DNA of 64,000 bases from Desulfovibrionaceae bacterium (GCA_910575755.1 CAJTFO010000001.1:248001-312000); one strand, 5' to 3'. Numbered from the stretch's first letter, positions 9,781 through 19,204 are shown. Made by a program: numbers and translations. Notes: generated from the letters alone by a model not told the origin.

Positions 9781-10608
9781 TTACTTGCCGGCATTGGGAA
9801 AGAACAGTTGCTTGCCTTCCAGAGTGTACTGGGCAATGCGGCGCTGGGTTTCAGGCTTCACCCACCAGTCCTCGAACACCAGGGCCAGATCCTTGTTGAC
9901 CCTGGGGCACTGGGCGGGATTGACCGTGATGACGCTGTACTGATTGAACAGGGCCTTGTCGCCTTCCACCACGATGGCCAGGGGATTCTTTTCTCCCTGC
10001 TTGTTGGCGAACTTGATCCAGGTTCCCCGGTCGGTGAGGGCATAGCCATTCTTTTCAGCGGCCATATTCAGGGTGGCCATCATGCCCTGCCCGGCGGACA
10101 CATACCAGGGCTCCTTGTCCGGCGAAAGGCTGGAAGCCTTCCAGAGCTTGAGCTCGGCCTTGTGCGTGCCGGACTGGTCGCCGCGGCTCACAAAGGGGCT
10201 CTTGTGCCCGGCAATGGCCTTGAGGGCCTCGGCCGTGGTCTTGCCCCTGACCTGGGCCGGGTCCTGCACAGGGCCCACCAGCACGAAGTCATTGTACATG
10301 ATCTGGCGGCGGTCCACACCATGCCCGGCCTTGACGAATTCCATCTCGGCGGCGGGCGCGTGCACCAGCAGCACATCGGCGTCACAGTTTTTGGCGATTT
10401 CCAGGGCCTTGCCCGTGCCCACGGCCACCCACTTGAGATCAATGCCGGTTTCAGCCTTGAAGGCCGGTTGCAGGTATTCCAGCAGGCCTGAATCCTGCGT
10501 GCTGGTGGTGGTGGCCATCATCAGCTGTTTGTCCGCGGCGCGGGCCGCGAGCGGGTTCAGGGCCAGACAGCAGGCGGCGGCCAGGGCCAGAATGGAAAGG
10601 CGCTTCAT
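9781..10608 (-). CDS. tupA: tungstate-binding periplasmic protein
   Basis: TupA captures tungstate in the periplasm for the TupBC channel; sulfate reducers need W or Mo for formate dehydrogenases and related enzymes. A signal peptide is clear (residues 1-24, ending 'PLAARA|ADK'). The mature protein begins with the TupA oxyanion motif 'MMATTTSTQDSGLLEYL', and has 'GVDRRQIMYNDFVLVGP' and 'SPFVSRGDQSGTHKAEL', which are diagnostic of TupA rather than ModA. It is 275 aa, the typical length. A candidate operator lies just upstream. Confidence 0.93.
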   Translation of the reverse strand: MKRLSILALAAACCLALNPLAARAADKQLMMATTTSTQDSGLLEYLQPAFKAETGIDLKWVAVGTGKALEIAKNCDADVLLVHAPAAEMEFVKAGHGVDRRQIMYNDFVLVGPVQDPAQVRGKTTAEALKAIAGHKSPFVSRGDQSGTHKAELKLWKASSLSPDKEPWYVSAGQGMMATLNMAAEKNGYALTDRGTWIKFANKQGEKNPLAIVVEGDKALFNQYSVITVNPAQCPRVNKDLALVFEDWWVKPETQRRIAQYTLEGKQLFFPNAGK

Positions 10609-10625
10609 GGGTGCGACTCCTGTAA

Positions 10626-10643
10626 TATGTTAAAAAAAACATA
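10626..10643. promoter_or_regulatory. candidate operator upstream of tupA
   Basis: TATGTT at 10626-10631 and AACATA at 10638-10643 form a perfect 6-bp inverted repeat separated by six A residues. It lies 18-35 bp upstream of the tupA start codon. AT-rich palindromes of this kind are used by ModE/TunR-type oxyanion regulators in sulfate reducers. The link to such a regulator is inference; no regulator gene is in the window. Confidence 0.45.
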
Positions 10644-10674
10644 ACACAGTGTATACCCGCGCCCGGGCATCGCG

Positions 10675-13110
10675 TCAATGAGCGCGGCGCAGCAATTGGC
10701 GGCCCCAGACAGCCTGCCCGAGCGACAGCCCGCCGTCGCCCGGCGGCAGTTCGTGATGCGGGAGCGGGCTGAGTCCGCGTTCCGCCAGGGCCTGCAACAG
10801 CAGGCGGGTCAGCAGGCTGTTCTGCATGACCCCGCCGGAAAGGCCCACCCGGCGGACGCCGTGGGCCCGCGCCGCCTGTGCGGCCATATCCGCCAGAGAT
10901 TGCGCCAGCGTGGCATGAAAACAGGCCGCCACGCGCCCCACAGGCTCACCGGCGGCCTGAGCCCGGAGCACATGCCCGAAAAGAACCGCGCTGTCCAGTT
11001 CCAGCAGGCCGTGCTTTTCCGCCCAGGGCACAGGCCATGCCGGACTGTCGCGCAGCGTGGCTTCATCGGCGGCTGTTTCCAGGCGGATGGCCGCCTGCCC
11101 TTCATAGGTGGTGGCCCGGCACAATCCCAACTGGGCGGCCACGGCGTCAAAAAGGCGGCCGCAACTGGAGGTGAGCGGGCAGTTCAGGCCGCGCGCCAGC
11201 ATTTCCCGCACAGCAAGCGCGGCGGAAGCGTATTGGTCCTCCCAGGGGTCGGGCTGTTTTTCCCCGCCGGCCTGAAGCCGCAATGCCAGCGCCGTGCGCC
11301 AGGGCTCGCGGATGGCGGCCTCGCCGCCGGGCAGCGCAAAAGGGGAAAGCCGGCCCAGGCGCTTCCAGACAGGGCGGGACAGATCCATCCAGAGCAGTTC
11401 CCCGCCCCAGATGGAGCCATCGTTCCCCAGACCCGTGCCGTCCAGGCACAGAGCCAGGGCGGGTTCATAGCAATCATTTTCCGCCAGTACGGAAGCGGCG
11501 TGGGCCGCATGGTGCTGAAGCCGCCAGAGGGGCAGGCCTTCTCGCGCGGCGCGGGCTTCGGCATAGCGGGTGGAGAGAAAGTCCGGGTGCAGGTCGCAGA
11601 CAAGAGCATGAGGCCGGACTTCCAGCAGTTGTTCCAGATGGTCCGTCACTTCTTCGTAAAAAGCCAGTGTGGCCGGATTTTCCAGGTCGCCGATATGCTG
11701 GCTCACAAAGGCTTCGCGCCCGCGCGTGAGGCAGATGGCGCTCTTGAGCTCGGCCCCGGCCCCCAGCACCGCGGGATCAGACGTTTCCCCGCCCGGTGCG
11801 GCGGGCAGAGGCGGCAGAAAGACCGGCCGCGGCACATAGCCGCGCGCGCGTCGGAAAAAAAGAGGCTCCACCGCCGGCGGAGCGGCGTCATCCGCAGCGG
11901 GAGGCCGCGCCGGACGCGGGGCCAACGTGAGTACGCTGTCGTCCACGCGCACCAGAATGTCTCTGTCGTGCAACAGCCAGGCGTCGGCCAGATGTCCCAG
12001 ACGGGCCAGGGCCTCGCGGTTGCCCAGGCAGATCGGTTCGCCGTGGGGATTGGCCGAGGTCATGACCAGCACCGGCGGCAAGGCCGCGCGCGCAGCCAGC
12101 CAGTCCAGCAAGGCCGCGTGCAGGGGCGTACAGGGCAGCATCAGGCCCACTCTGCGCGTGTCCGGCGCCACTTCCGGCGGCAACGCGTCCGCCGCCCCTG
12201 CCGGGGCCGCGCGGCGCGGGCAGAGTACAATGGGCTTTTCCGGGCTTTGCAGCAGGGCCTCATGCCCGGGCGCAAGTTCACAGAACGCGCGGGCCGTGGT
12301 CATATCAGCCGCCATCAGGGCCAGGGGCTTGTGTGGACGGTTCTTGCGCCGCCGCAGCTCCCGCAGCGCCGTGGCGTCGCGGGCGTCACAGGCCAGTTGG
12401 AAGCCGCCCAGGCCCTTGAGCGCCAGAATGCCGCCTTGCAGCAGAATCTGACCGGCGCGGGCCAGGGCGTCGCGCTGGTTGTCCCGCGTGGGGCCGGTGT
12501 GGCCATTGCGGGCCATACTTCCATCCACAAACCAGAGACGGGGGCCGCAGACCGGACAGGCCGTGGGCTGGGCGTGGAAGCGCCGGTCGGCGGGCGCGGC
12601 GTATTCCGCCGCGCAATGCGGGCAGAGCGGAAAACAGCTCATGGTGGTGGTGGCCCGGTCATAGGGAATGGCGCGGGTGATGGTGTAGCGCGGCCCGCAA
12701 TTGGTGCAGTTGGTGAAAGCATAGCCATAACGGCGGTTGGCCGGATCGCGCATGTCCGCAAGGCAGTCCGGGCAGACGCCCATATCCGGGCTGACCAGCA
12801 CGCTGTGCCCGGCATGGCCGTGGCTGGGCACAATGGCAAAGGCCGTTTCGCCGGGCAGGGGCGGCAATTCCTCCTCATCCAGCCCCGTCAGCCGGGCCAG
12901 GGGCGGCAGTTCCGCGCGCAGACGGCGACCGAAGCGCGCCACCTCTTCCGGCGCGCCCTGCACCTCCATGCGCACGCCGTCCGAGGTATTGCCCACCGTG
13001 CCGGTGAGCCCGCCTTCCTGCGCCAGCCTGTAGACAAAGGGGCGAAAGCCCACGCCCTGCACCTGCCCGGCGGCCACAAAAGCCCGGCGCGTTGTCTGTT
13101 TCATATCCAT
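10675..13110 (-). CDS. hypF: carbamoyltransferase HypF ([NiFe]-hydrogenase maturation)
   Basis: HypF uses carbamoyl phosphate and ATP to make the thiocarbamate on HypE that becomes the cyanide ligands of [NiFe] hydrogenases. Domains in order: acylphosphatase-like (about 1-95, 'GQVQGVGFRPFVYRLA'), two zinc-finger segments (about 105-185, 'CPDCLADM', 'CTNCGPRYT', 'CPLCPHC', 'CPVCGPR'), YrdC-like (about 205-400, 'KGLGGFQLACDA', 'NRPHKPLALM') and Kae1/HypF C-terminal ('HHAAHAASVLAEN', 'LDGTGLGNDGSIWGGE', 'LSGGVMQNS'). The ATG at 13110 gives 811 aa; TTG at 13128 and ATG at 13104 are alternatives. No other hyp genes are adjacent. Confidence 0.94.
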   Translation of the reverse strand: MDMKQTTRRAFVAAGQVQGVGFRPFVYRLAQEGGLTGTVGNTSDGVRMEVQGAPEEVARFGRRLRAELPPLARLTGLDEEELPPLPGETAFAIVPSHGHAGHSVLVSPDMGVCPDCLADMRDPANRRYGYAFTNCTNCGPRYTITRAIPYDRATTTMSCFPLCPHCAAEYAAPADRRFHAQPTACPVCGPRLWFVDGSMARNGHTGPTRDNQRDALARAGQILLQGGILALKGLGGFQLACDARDATALRELRRRKNRPHKPLALMAADMTTARAFCELAPGHEALLQSPEKPIVLCPRRAAPAGAADALPPEVAPDTRRVGLMLPCTPLHAALLDWLAARAALPPVLVMTSANPHGEPICLGNREALARLGHLADAWLLHDRDILVRVDDSVLTLAPRPARPPAADDAAPPAVEPLFFRRARGYVPRPVFLPPLPAAPGGETSDPAVLGAGAELKSAICLTRGREAFVSQHIGDLENPATLAFYEEVTDHLEQLLEVRPHALVCDLHPDFLSTRYAEARAAREGLPLWRLQHHAAHAASVLAENDCYEPALALCLDGTGLGNDGSIWGGELLWMDLSRPVWKRLGRLSPFALPGGEAAIREPWRTALALRLQAGGEKQPDPWEDQYASAALAVREMLARGLNCPLTSSCGRLFDAVAAQLGLCRATTYEGQAAIRLETAADEATLRDSPAWPVPWAEKHGLLELDSAVLFGHVLRAQAAGEPVGRVAACFHATLAQSLADMAAQAARAHGVRRVGLSGGVMQNSLLTRLLLQALAERGLSPLPHHELPPGDGGLSLGQAVWGRQLLRRAH

Positions 13111-13312
13111 TACCACACTGTAGACCAAAAGGAAAAAATCCGCCAGACGGACAAAGCATTGCGACCGGGAGTGGCGCTCTTGACGGCAGCCTGACTTTTC
13201 TGCACACTCTCCCGTATTATATTATAATTGATTCATTCAGAATCGCATTGCCGTGCTTCAAGCAAAAAATGCTCTCATTGTTCCCGCTGCCACGGCAGCG
13301 AGGAGGAGTGCC

Positions 13313-13885
13313 ATGCCCGCGGAATATCATATCGGCGCCCGGATCCGTTCTTTCCGTGAGGAACGCGACATGGATCTGGAAAGTCTGTCCCGAACCACCA
13401 GCCTGAGCGTGGAATTTCTGGAAAAGCTGGAAAACGGCACGATTTACCCCAGCATCGGCCCCCTGCAAAAGGTGGCCCGCGCTCTGGGCGTGCGCCTGGG
13501 AACCTTTCTGGACGACCAGTATACCCGTGACCCCATCATCGCGCGCATCGACGACAGCGCGGAGGCCGATCAGGCCCTGCACACCGGCTGCATGCCCCGG
13601 CCCTCCTATGTGTACCACGCTCTGGGCAAGGGCAAGAACGACCGCAACATGGAACCCTTTCACATCAAAATTTTTCCGGACCCCGCGGTGGAGCGCAAAA
13701 CCTCTTCCCATCAGGGAGAGGAATTCATTCTGGTACTCAAGGGCGAACTGCTGGTGATCTACGGGCGGGAAGGCCATGTACTCAAAGCCGGGGACACCAT
13801 CTACTACAATTCCATTGTGCCCCATTTTGTGGGCGCCGCCGGCGACGAACCGGTGGAGATCATGGCTGTGGCCTACAATCCGTAG
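13313..13885 (+). CDS. XRE-family HTH regulator with C-terminal cupin
   Basis: This is a likely DNA-binding regulator with a small-molecule pocket. Residues about 8-62 form an XRE helix-turn-helix ('IGARIRSFREERDMDLESLSR...LEKLENG'). Residues about 110-188 form a cupin barrel ('SSHQGEEFILVLKGELLVIYG', 'GDTIYYNSIVPHFVGA'). I chose the ATG at 13313 because a perfect AGGAGG sits 6 nt upstream; the frame is open about 60 nt further left. It lies 51 bp before the acyl-CoA ligase gene, a pairing that suggests it controls or senses the ligase's product. The ligand is unknown. Confidence 0.88.
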   Translation: MPAEYHIGARIRSFREERDMDLESLSRTTSLSVEFLEKLENGTIYPSIGPLQKVARALGVRLGTFLDDQYTRDPIIARIDDSAEADQALHTGCMPRPSYVYHALGKGKNDRNMEPFHIKIFPDPAVERKTSSHQGEEFILVLKGELLVIYGREGHVLKAGDTIYYNSIVPHFVGAAGDEPVEIMAVAYNP

Positions 13886-13936
13886 GCCTGCCCCGCGGCG
13901 CGCAGGCCGGTTGCCATCCCACAGACGGAATGAGAC

Positions 13937-15613
13937 ATGGACGAAAAAGTACGCGAGCGGCAGGCGCAGTTTGAACTGCGCGAGCGGACCCTGGGGCAGA
14001 TTCTTGACGATACCGTGGCCCGTTTTCCCGACCGGGAGGCCCTTGTCTACGCCGACCGCAACTACCGCCAGACCTGGCGTCAATTCGCGGATGTGGTGGA
14101 CCAGTTCGCCAGGGGCCTCATGGCCCTGGGCGTGCGGAAAGGCGAAAAGGTGGCGGTCTGGGCCACCAACGTGCCCTACTGGGTGGCCCTGCAATTCGCC
14201 ACGGCCAAGATCGGGGCAGTGCTGCTCACGGTAAACACCAATTACCGCGAACATGAGTTGCGCTATCTGCTGCAACAGTCGGAATGCGAGAACATCTTTC
14301 TCATCGACAGCCTGCGCGACCATGATTATCTCGCCACCATCTACAAGCTTGTGCCCGAACTGCGCACCCACGGGCGCGGCGAGCTGCACTGCGCCCAACT
14401 GCCGCACCTGAAGCGGGTGTGCTTTCTGGGCGCGGAAAAGCACCGCGGCATGTATTCCGTGCCGGAAATTCTGGCCATGTCCGTCATGGTGGACGACGCG
14501 GCCTACCAGGCCCGTCAGGATTCCCTGGATCCCTGGGACGAAATCAACATGCAGTACACCTCGGGCACCACGGGTTTTCCGCGCGGGGTCATGCTGACCC
14601 ATGTGGGCGTGGGCCTCAACGGTTACTGGATCGGTCGTCACCAGGGCTTTACGGAGCGGGACAGGCTTTGCCTGCCGGTGCCGCTTTTTCACTGTTACGG
14701 CTGCGTGCTGGGGGTGTCGGCCTGCGTCAACCACGGAACCACCATGGTCATCCTGGAGAGCTATAACCCCCTGAAAGTGCTGGACGCCGTGGACAGCGAG
14801 CGCTGCACCGCCCTTTACGGCGTGCCCACCATGTTCCTGGCCGAGCTGGAGCACAAGCTCTTCAAGCGTTTCGACGTTTCCAGCCTGCGCACGGGCATCA
14901 TGGCCGGTTCGGTCTGCCCTGAGCCGCTCATGCGCCGGGTGGTGGAAGAAATGTACATGAAAGAGATCACCATCTGCTACGGCCTCACCGAAGCTTCGCC
15001 GGTGATGACCCAGTCTGACATTCACGACCCGCTGGCTCTGCGCTGCGAAACCGTGGGCTGCGCCATGCCGGGCATTGAAGTGCGCGTGGGCGATCCCGAA
15101 ACCTGCGAGGAACTGCCGCGCGGCCAGGTGGGCGAAATTCTCTGCCGGGGCTACAATGTCATGAAGGGCTATTACAAGATGCCCGAAGACACGGCCAGGG
15201 CCATCAGCCCGGATGGCTGGCTGCATTCCGGCGACCTTGGCGTCATGGACGAGCACGGCTATCTGCGCGTCACAGGCCGCATCAAGGACATGATCATCCG
15301 GGGCGGCGAAAATATCTATCCGCGCGAGGTGGAAGAATTTCTGCTCCAGATGGACGGCGTGCTGGACGTGCAGGTGGTGGCCGTGCCCAGCCGCAAATAC
15401 GGCGAGGAAGTGGGGGCCTTCGTCATTCCCCGGCCCGGCGCGGACCTGCTGCCAGAGGATGTGCGCGACCACTGCCGGGGCAAGATCGCCTGGTTCAAGA
15501 TTCCCCGGTATGTGGCTGTGGTGGAGTCTTTTCCGCTCACGGCCAGCGGCAAGATCCAGAAATACAAGCTGCGCGAGATGGCCGCAGAACGCTGGCCCGA
15601 AGCCATGCGCTGA
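13937..15613 (+). CDS. acyl-CoA synthetase (AMP-forming), FadD-like
   Basis: This enzyme activates a carboxylic acid to its CoA thioester through an acyl-adenylate. The 558-aa protein has the P-loop-like 'MQYTSGTTGFPRGVMLTH', 'YGLTEASPV', 'GWLHSGDLGVMDEHGYLRVTGRIKDMIIRGGENIYPREVE' and the catalytic lysine motif 'TASGKIQKYKLRE' near the C terminus. This pattern fits medium- or long-chain acyl-CoA ligases, but the chain specificity cannot be read. It is probably co-transcribed with the upstream XRE-cupin gene. Confidence 0.87.
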   Translation: MDEKVRERQAQFELRERTLGQILDDTVARFPDREALVYADRNYRQTWRQFADVVDQFARGLMALGVRKGEKVAVWATNVPYWVALQFATAKIGAVLLTVNTNYREHELRYLLQQSECENIFLIDSLRDHDYLATIYKLVPELRTHGRGELHCAQLPHLKRVCFLGAEKHRGMYSVPEILAMSVMVDDAAYQARQDSLDPWDEINMQYTSGTTGFPRGVMLTHVGVGLNGYWIGRHQGFTERDRLCLPVPLFHCYGCVLGVSACVNHGTTMVILESYNPLKVLDAVDSERCTALYGVPTMFLAELEHKLFKRFDVSSLRTGIMAGSVCPEPLMRRVVEEMYMKEITICYGLTEASPVMTQSDIHDPLALRCETVGCAMPGIEVRVGDPETCEELPRGQVGEILCRGYNVMKGYYKMPEDTARAISPDGWLHSGDLGVMDEHGYLRVTGRIKDMIIRGGENIYPREVEEFLLQMDGVLDVQVVAVPSRKYGEEVGAFVIPRPGADLLPEDVRDHCRGKIAWFKIPRYVAVVESFPLTASGKIQKYKLREMAAERWPEAMR

Positions 15614-15659
15614 GAACGCCCGGGGCGCTCTTTTCTCCGCGCCCGCGTCGTGCTAAGCC

Positions 15660-16712
15660 ATGAGGATGAACAACGAAAATTTTACCCTGACCCCCGATAC
15701 GGCAAGCCAGCCGGAACAGACCGCGCGCCCCGCCGCCGGAAACGGCATTGCTCAGGCCGCACCCTGCGCCGCGGCATGCCCGCTGGCCCAGATACCGGCT
15801 CCGGTCTGGAAAGCCCTGTTGCGCCGCCCCTTCCGCAAGCGGCATCCCTTTATTTTCTGGCTGCTGGTTCTGGTTCTGATTCTGGTCGGTGTAGCGGCCC
15901 TGAGCCGCGACGGGAACGAGCAGGCCTTATTGAACGGTGGCGAACGCCTGGCCCTGGTGACGGTGCGCGGATCAATCATGGATGTGGCCCCCACTCTGAA
16001 CTGGATTCGCCAGATTGAGCGCAACCCCCGTGTGAAAGGCGTGCTGTTGCGCGTGGATTCTCCCGGCGGCGGAGCCGCCGCCTCGCAGGAGGTGTACGCG
16101 GCGCTGGCCCGGCTGGCCAGAAAACGCCCCCTGGCGGTGAGCATGGGATCCATGGCCGCATCGGGCGGTCTGATGGTCAGCATGGCCGGACAGCGCATCT
16201 TCGCCAACCCCTCCACGGTCACAGGCTCCATTGGCGTGCGCATGGACATCCCGCAACTTCAGGGCCTGCTGGGCAAAATCGGTGTGGGACAGGAAACCCT
16301 GGTCACTGCGCCGTACAAGAACGCCGGCTCCTCCCTGCGTCCGCTTTCGCCCGATGACCGGGCCTATTTTGAAGGCGTGCTCAGGGACATGCACGAACAG
16401 TTTGTGGATATAGTGGCCTTAGGCCGGAAGATGCCGCGCGAACGGGCCGCGCAACTGGCCAACGGCAAAATATTTACCGGTCGGGAAGCTCAGAAACTGG
16501 GTCTGGTAGACGCCCTGGGCGGTCAGGACGCGGCCCTGCGCTGGCTGGCGGACGAAACCGGCGTGCCCGCCAGCCGCAAACTGCTGACCCGGCCCAAGGA
16601 AAGCAACTGGCTGAACGCGGGCCTCAAATCCTGGTTGGGTCTGGATATTTCGGCACTGGCCACACACGCGGGGGGTGACTGGCGCACGCCGGTTTTTCTG
16701 TACCAGTTCTGA
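15660..16712 (+). CDS. sppA: signal peptide peptidase SppA, short form
   Basis: This membrane-anchored serine protease degrades signal-peptide remnants and misfolded membrane proteins. The 350-aa protein has a Pro/Ala-rich cytoplasmic lead, one membrane helix (about 62-81) and a single SppA/ClpP-fold domain. The nucleophile motif is 'SMGSMAASGGLMVSMA', with the general-base lysine in 'APYKNAGSS'. It also has 'VDSPGGGAAASQEVY'. It is the one-domain form usual outside enterobacteria. ATGs at 15660 and 15666 are both possible. It ends at a strong bidirectional terminator shared with rpsA. Confidence 0.92.
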   Translation: MRMNNENFTLTPDTASQPEQTARPAAGNGIAQAAPCAAACPLAQIPAPVWKALLRRPFRKRHPFIFWLLVLVLILVGVAALSRDGNEQALLNGGERLALVTVRGSIMDVAPTLNWIRQIERNPRVKGVLLRVDSPGGGAAASQEVYAALARLARKRPLAVSMGSMAASGGLMVSMAGQRIFANPSTVTGSIGVRMDIPQLQGLLGKIGVGQETLVTAPYKNAGSSLRPLSPDDRAYFEGVLRDMHEQFVDIVALGRKMPRERAAQLANGKIFTGREAQKLGLVDALGGQDAALRWLADETGVPASRKLLTRPKESNWLNAGLKSWLGLDISALATHAGGDWRTPVFLYQF

Positions 16713-16743
16713 CCGCGCGCGGCTTTATGTGGCCGCAGTTGCG

Positions 16744-16782
16744 CAAACAAAAAGGGCGTTCTTGTGACGCCCTTTTTGTTTG
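16744..16782. terminator. bidirectional terminator between sppA and rpsA
   Basis: A 16-bp perfect stem (16744-16759 with 16767-16782) has a 7-nt loop. Its A-rich outer arm on one side and T-rich arm on the other let it work as an intrinsic terminator in both directions. It sits between the convergent ends of sppA and rpsA. Confidence 0.9.
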
Positions 16783-16798
16783 CCGTATGTAAACAGCC

Positions 16799-18508
16799 CT
16801 AGCTGTTTTCGCTTTCCTCAAACTTCTGCTTGAGCAGGTCGCCCAGGCTCTGCCCGGTTTCCTGCGGGCCGGCATGAAATTCCTTGGGCTTGCGGCGCTC
16901 CTCTTCATCCTTGATCTGCTTGATGGAGAGGCCCAGCCGGCGCTCCTCGGCGCTGACATGGATGACCTTGGCCTGAATTTCCTGGCCTTCCTTGTAGATT
17001 TCCGCCGGGGTCTTGACCTTTTTGCCGGACAGTTCGGAAACATGCACCAGACCTTCGATGCCTTCCTCAACTTCCACAAAGAGGCCGAAGTCAGTGATGT
17101 TCGTCACCAGGCCCTTGACGGTGCAGCCCACGGGATAGGTATTCGGCACATGGCCCCAGGGATCGTCCACCAGTTGCTTGACGCCCAGGGTGAACTTTTC
17201 GTTTTCCTGATCCACGGTAAGCACCTTGGCCTGCACGGTGTCGCCCACCTTGTACAGCTCGTTGGGGTGACGCACCTTCTTGGTCCAGGAGATGTCCGAA
17301 ACGTGGATGAGGCCGTCAATGCCGTCCTCAATGCCGATGAACATGCCGAATTCGGTGATGTTCTTGATGACGCCCTCAAGGATGGTCCCTTCAGGGTATC
17401 TCTCGGCCACCAGCTCCCAGGGATTGGGGCGCACCTGCTTCATGCCCAGGCTGATGCGCTTCTTCTCGCCGTCCACGCCCAGAATAACCACTTCCACTTC
17501 GTCGCCGGTGTGCACCATCTGGGAAGGATGGCGCAGCTTGCGCGTCCAGGACATTTCGGAGATGTGCACCAGACCTTCCACGCCGGGTTCCAGTTCCACA
17601 AAAGCGCCGTAATCCACCAGGTTGGTGACCTTGCCGGCGCACTTGGCGCCTTCGGGGAAGCGGGCGGAAATATCCTGCCAGGGGTCGGGCACCAGTTGCT
17701 TGAGACCCAGGGAAACCTTGTTGTTCTCACGGTCAAAGGAAAGCACCTTGAGGGTCAGTTCCTGGCCCATGGTGATCATTTCCTTGGGATGGCGGATGCG
17801 CTTCCAGCTCATGTCCGTGATGTGCAGCAGGCCGTCCAGGCCGCCCAGATCCACAAACACGCCGTATTCGGTGATGTTTTTGGCCTTGCCCTGGACGATC
17901 TGCCCCTCTTCCAGGGTGCGCAGCAGATCCTGCCGCTTGGAATCGCGCTCCTCTTCCAGCAGCACGCGGCGGGACACAATGACGTTGCTGCGGCGGCGGT
18001 TGATCTTGAGCACGCGGAATTCAAATTCCTGGTTGACCAGGGCATCCATGTCCGGCACGGGACGCAGATCCACATGGGAACCGGGCAAAAACGCCTCCAC
18101 CCCGCCGATGTCCACTGTGTAGCCGCCCTTGATGCGGCGCACAATGTGGCCCTTGATGACCCTGTTGTTTTCCTGCACGTCCTCAAGCTGGTCAAAGACC
18201 TGCATGCGCTTGGCCTTTTCAAAGGAGAGGGTGATGGTGCCGTCCATTTCGTTTTTGCGCACCACATAAACGTCCACCCGGTCGCCCACCTTGACGGTCA
18301 TGTTGCCGGCGGGATCGCGGAATTCAGCCGCGGGAATCTGCCCCTCGGACTTGAAATTCACATCCACCAGCACATTGTCGTCATCCACACGGACGATTTC
18401 GCCTTTGGTGATGGAGCCTTCTTCAAGGTCGCCAAAATCGGGATTGAGATAGTTTTCGAGGGCGCTTTCGAAATTGATTTCGTCGTGCCCGGTTTCCTTG
18501 TCTGCCAT
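16799..18508 (-). CDS. rpsA: 30S ribosomal protein S1
   Basis: S1 helps the 30S subunit bind and unfold mRNA. The protein from this ATG is 569 aa and contains six S1 RNA-binding (OB-fold) repeats. The later ones are regular, with repeated 'GAFVELEPGVEGLVHISEMSW' and 'GMFIGIEDGIDGLIHVSDISW' blocks followed by 'G..V.A.VL.VD.E..K..LG.KQL'. The ATG at 18508 has GGAGG 8 nt upstream; the frame is open further left but carries no S1-like sequence there. The acidic N-terminal lead is typical of proteobacterial S1. Confidence 0.96.
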   Translation of the reverse strand: MADKETGHDEINFESALENYLNPDFGDLEEGSITKGEIVRVDDDNVLVDVNFKSEGQIPAAEFRDPAGNMTVKVGDRVDVYVVRKNEMDGTITLSFEKAKRMQVFDQLEDVQENNRVIKGHIVRRIKGGYTVDIGGVEAFLPGSHVDLRPVPDMDALVNQEFEFRVLKINRRRSNVIVSRRVLLEEERDSKRQDLLRTLEEGQIVQGKAKNITEYGVFVDLGGLDGLLHITDMSWKRIRHPKEMITMGQELTLKVLSFDRENNKVSLGLKQLVPDPWQDISARFPEGAKCAGKVTNLVDYGAFVELEPGVEGLVHISEMSWTRKLRHPSQMVHTGDEVEVVILGVDGEKKRISLGMKQVRPNPWELVAERYPEGTILEGVIKNITEFGMFIGIEDGIDGLIHVSDISWTKKVRHPNELYKVGDTVQAKVLTVDQENEKFTLGVKQLVDDPWGHVPNTYPVGCTVKGLVTNITDFGLFVEVEEGIEGLVHVSELSGKKVKTPAEIYKEGQEIQAKVIHVSAEERRLGLSIKQIKDEEERRKPKEFHAGPQETGQSLGDLLKQKFEESENS

Positions 18509-18661
18509 CTGCCATGCCTCCAAATAATTTCCCCTCGCTGAGAGAGTGGGAAAAATTATCAAAGCGCAGAAAAAAGCACAAGCGAAATTGTCCGGCGCGG
18601 CAAGGCTCGGCGCGCGGTCGGGCTCTATGCCGCCCGGAAAAAGCAATCCGGAAAACGCGCG

Positions 18662-19204
18662 TCAACAGTGCATGATCCAGAGCAGATCCGGCTGTGGCAA
18701 GGTCAGCCCGGCGGGCGGGGCCGTGGCCAGAAGGCGCAGGGCGGGGCCCAGGTCGTCAGGCCGCGCGGCCAGCCCCCGGCGCAGCAGATGCCCGGCCAGC
18801 TCCTCGGCGATGCTGTTGAAGCAGCGCAGCTCAATCCAGACCACGCCCCCCGTCGGGGCCGGCGAACCAGCTAAGACATTCTCCGGCCTCTGGGTGATGC
18901 CGGCGCGCATGGCCGCGTACCAGCCGCCACGGCGCAGGGCGGCCCCGGCCACGCCGGGCATGGCCGCCGACAGGGCCAGCCGGTCGCCGTGGGCCAGCGG
19001 CGCGGCAAAGTCATCCACAGCCAGACCGTTGCGCAGCAGGGTCTGAACGCGTTCTTCCAGATAGGCGGGGTCCAGGCCCAGGCCACGGGTCAGGAAGCAT
19101 CCCAGGCTGGCGGCCGCCTCGCCGCGCGCGGGCAGCAGGACGCCCCGGCGCAACAGGGCCGCGGCCCCGGCCGGAGCCACAGGAATATCGGATGGCGTAC
19201 TCAT
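18662..19204 (-). CDS. unidentified protein upstream of rpsA
   Basis: I do not recognise this 180-aa protein. It is Ala/Leu/Gly/Arg-rich and predicted soluble, with no signal peptide or membrane helix. Segments such as 'LGLDPAYLEERVQTLLRNGLAVDDF' suggest mostly helical structure, and 'GGVVWIELRCFNSIAEELAGHLLRRGL' near residues 125-150 may be a core strand-helix unit. Its length and codon use are consistent with a real gene, and it reads toward rpsA with a ~150-bp gap. Function unknown. Confidence 0.6.
   Translation of the reverse strand: MSTPSDIPVAPAGAAALLRRGVLLPARGEAAASLGCFLTRGLGLDPAYLEERVQTLLRNGLAVDDFAAPLAHGDRLALSAAMPGVAGAALRRGGWYAAMRAGITQRPENVLAGSPAPTGGVVWIELRCFNSIAEELAGHLLRRGLAARPDDLGPALRLLATAPPAGLTLPQPDLLWIMHC

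Noticed and set aside
10678..13194. 838-codon plus-strand frame opposite hypF
   Set aside because: The minus strand carries complete HypF motifs; the opposite frame is Arg/Gln/Gly-rich noise from GC skew.
13217..15472. 751-codon open frame on the minus strand opposite the acyl-CoA ligase
   Set aside because: It mirrors the ligase codons in GC-rich DNA, is His/Gly/Ala-rich without domain motifs, and has no ribosome site. It is a shadow frame.
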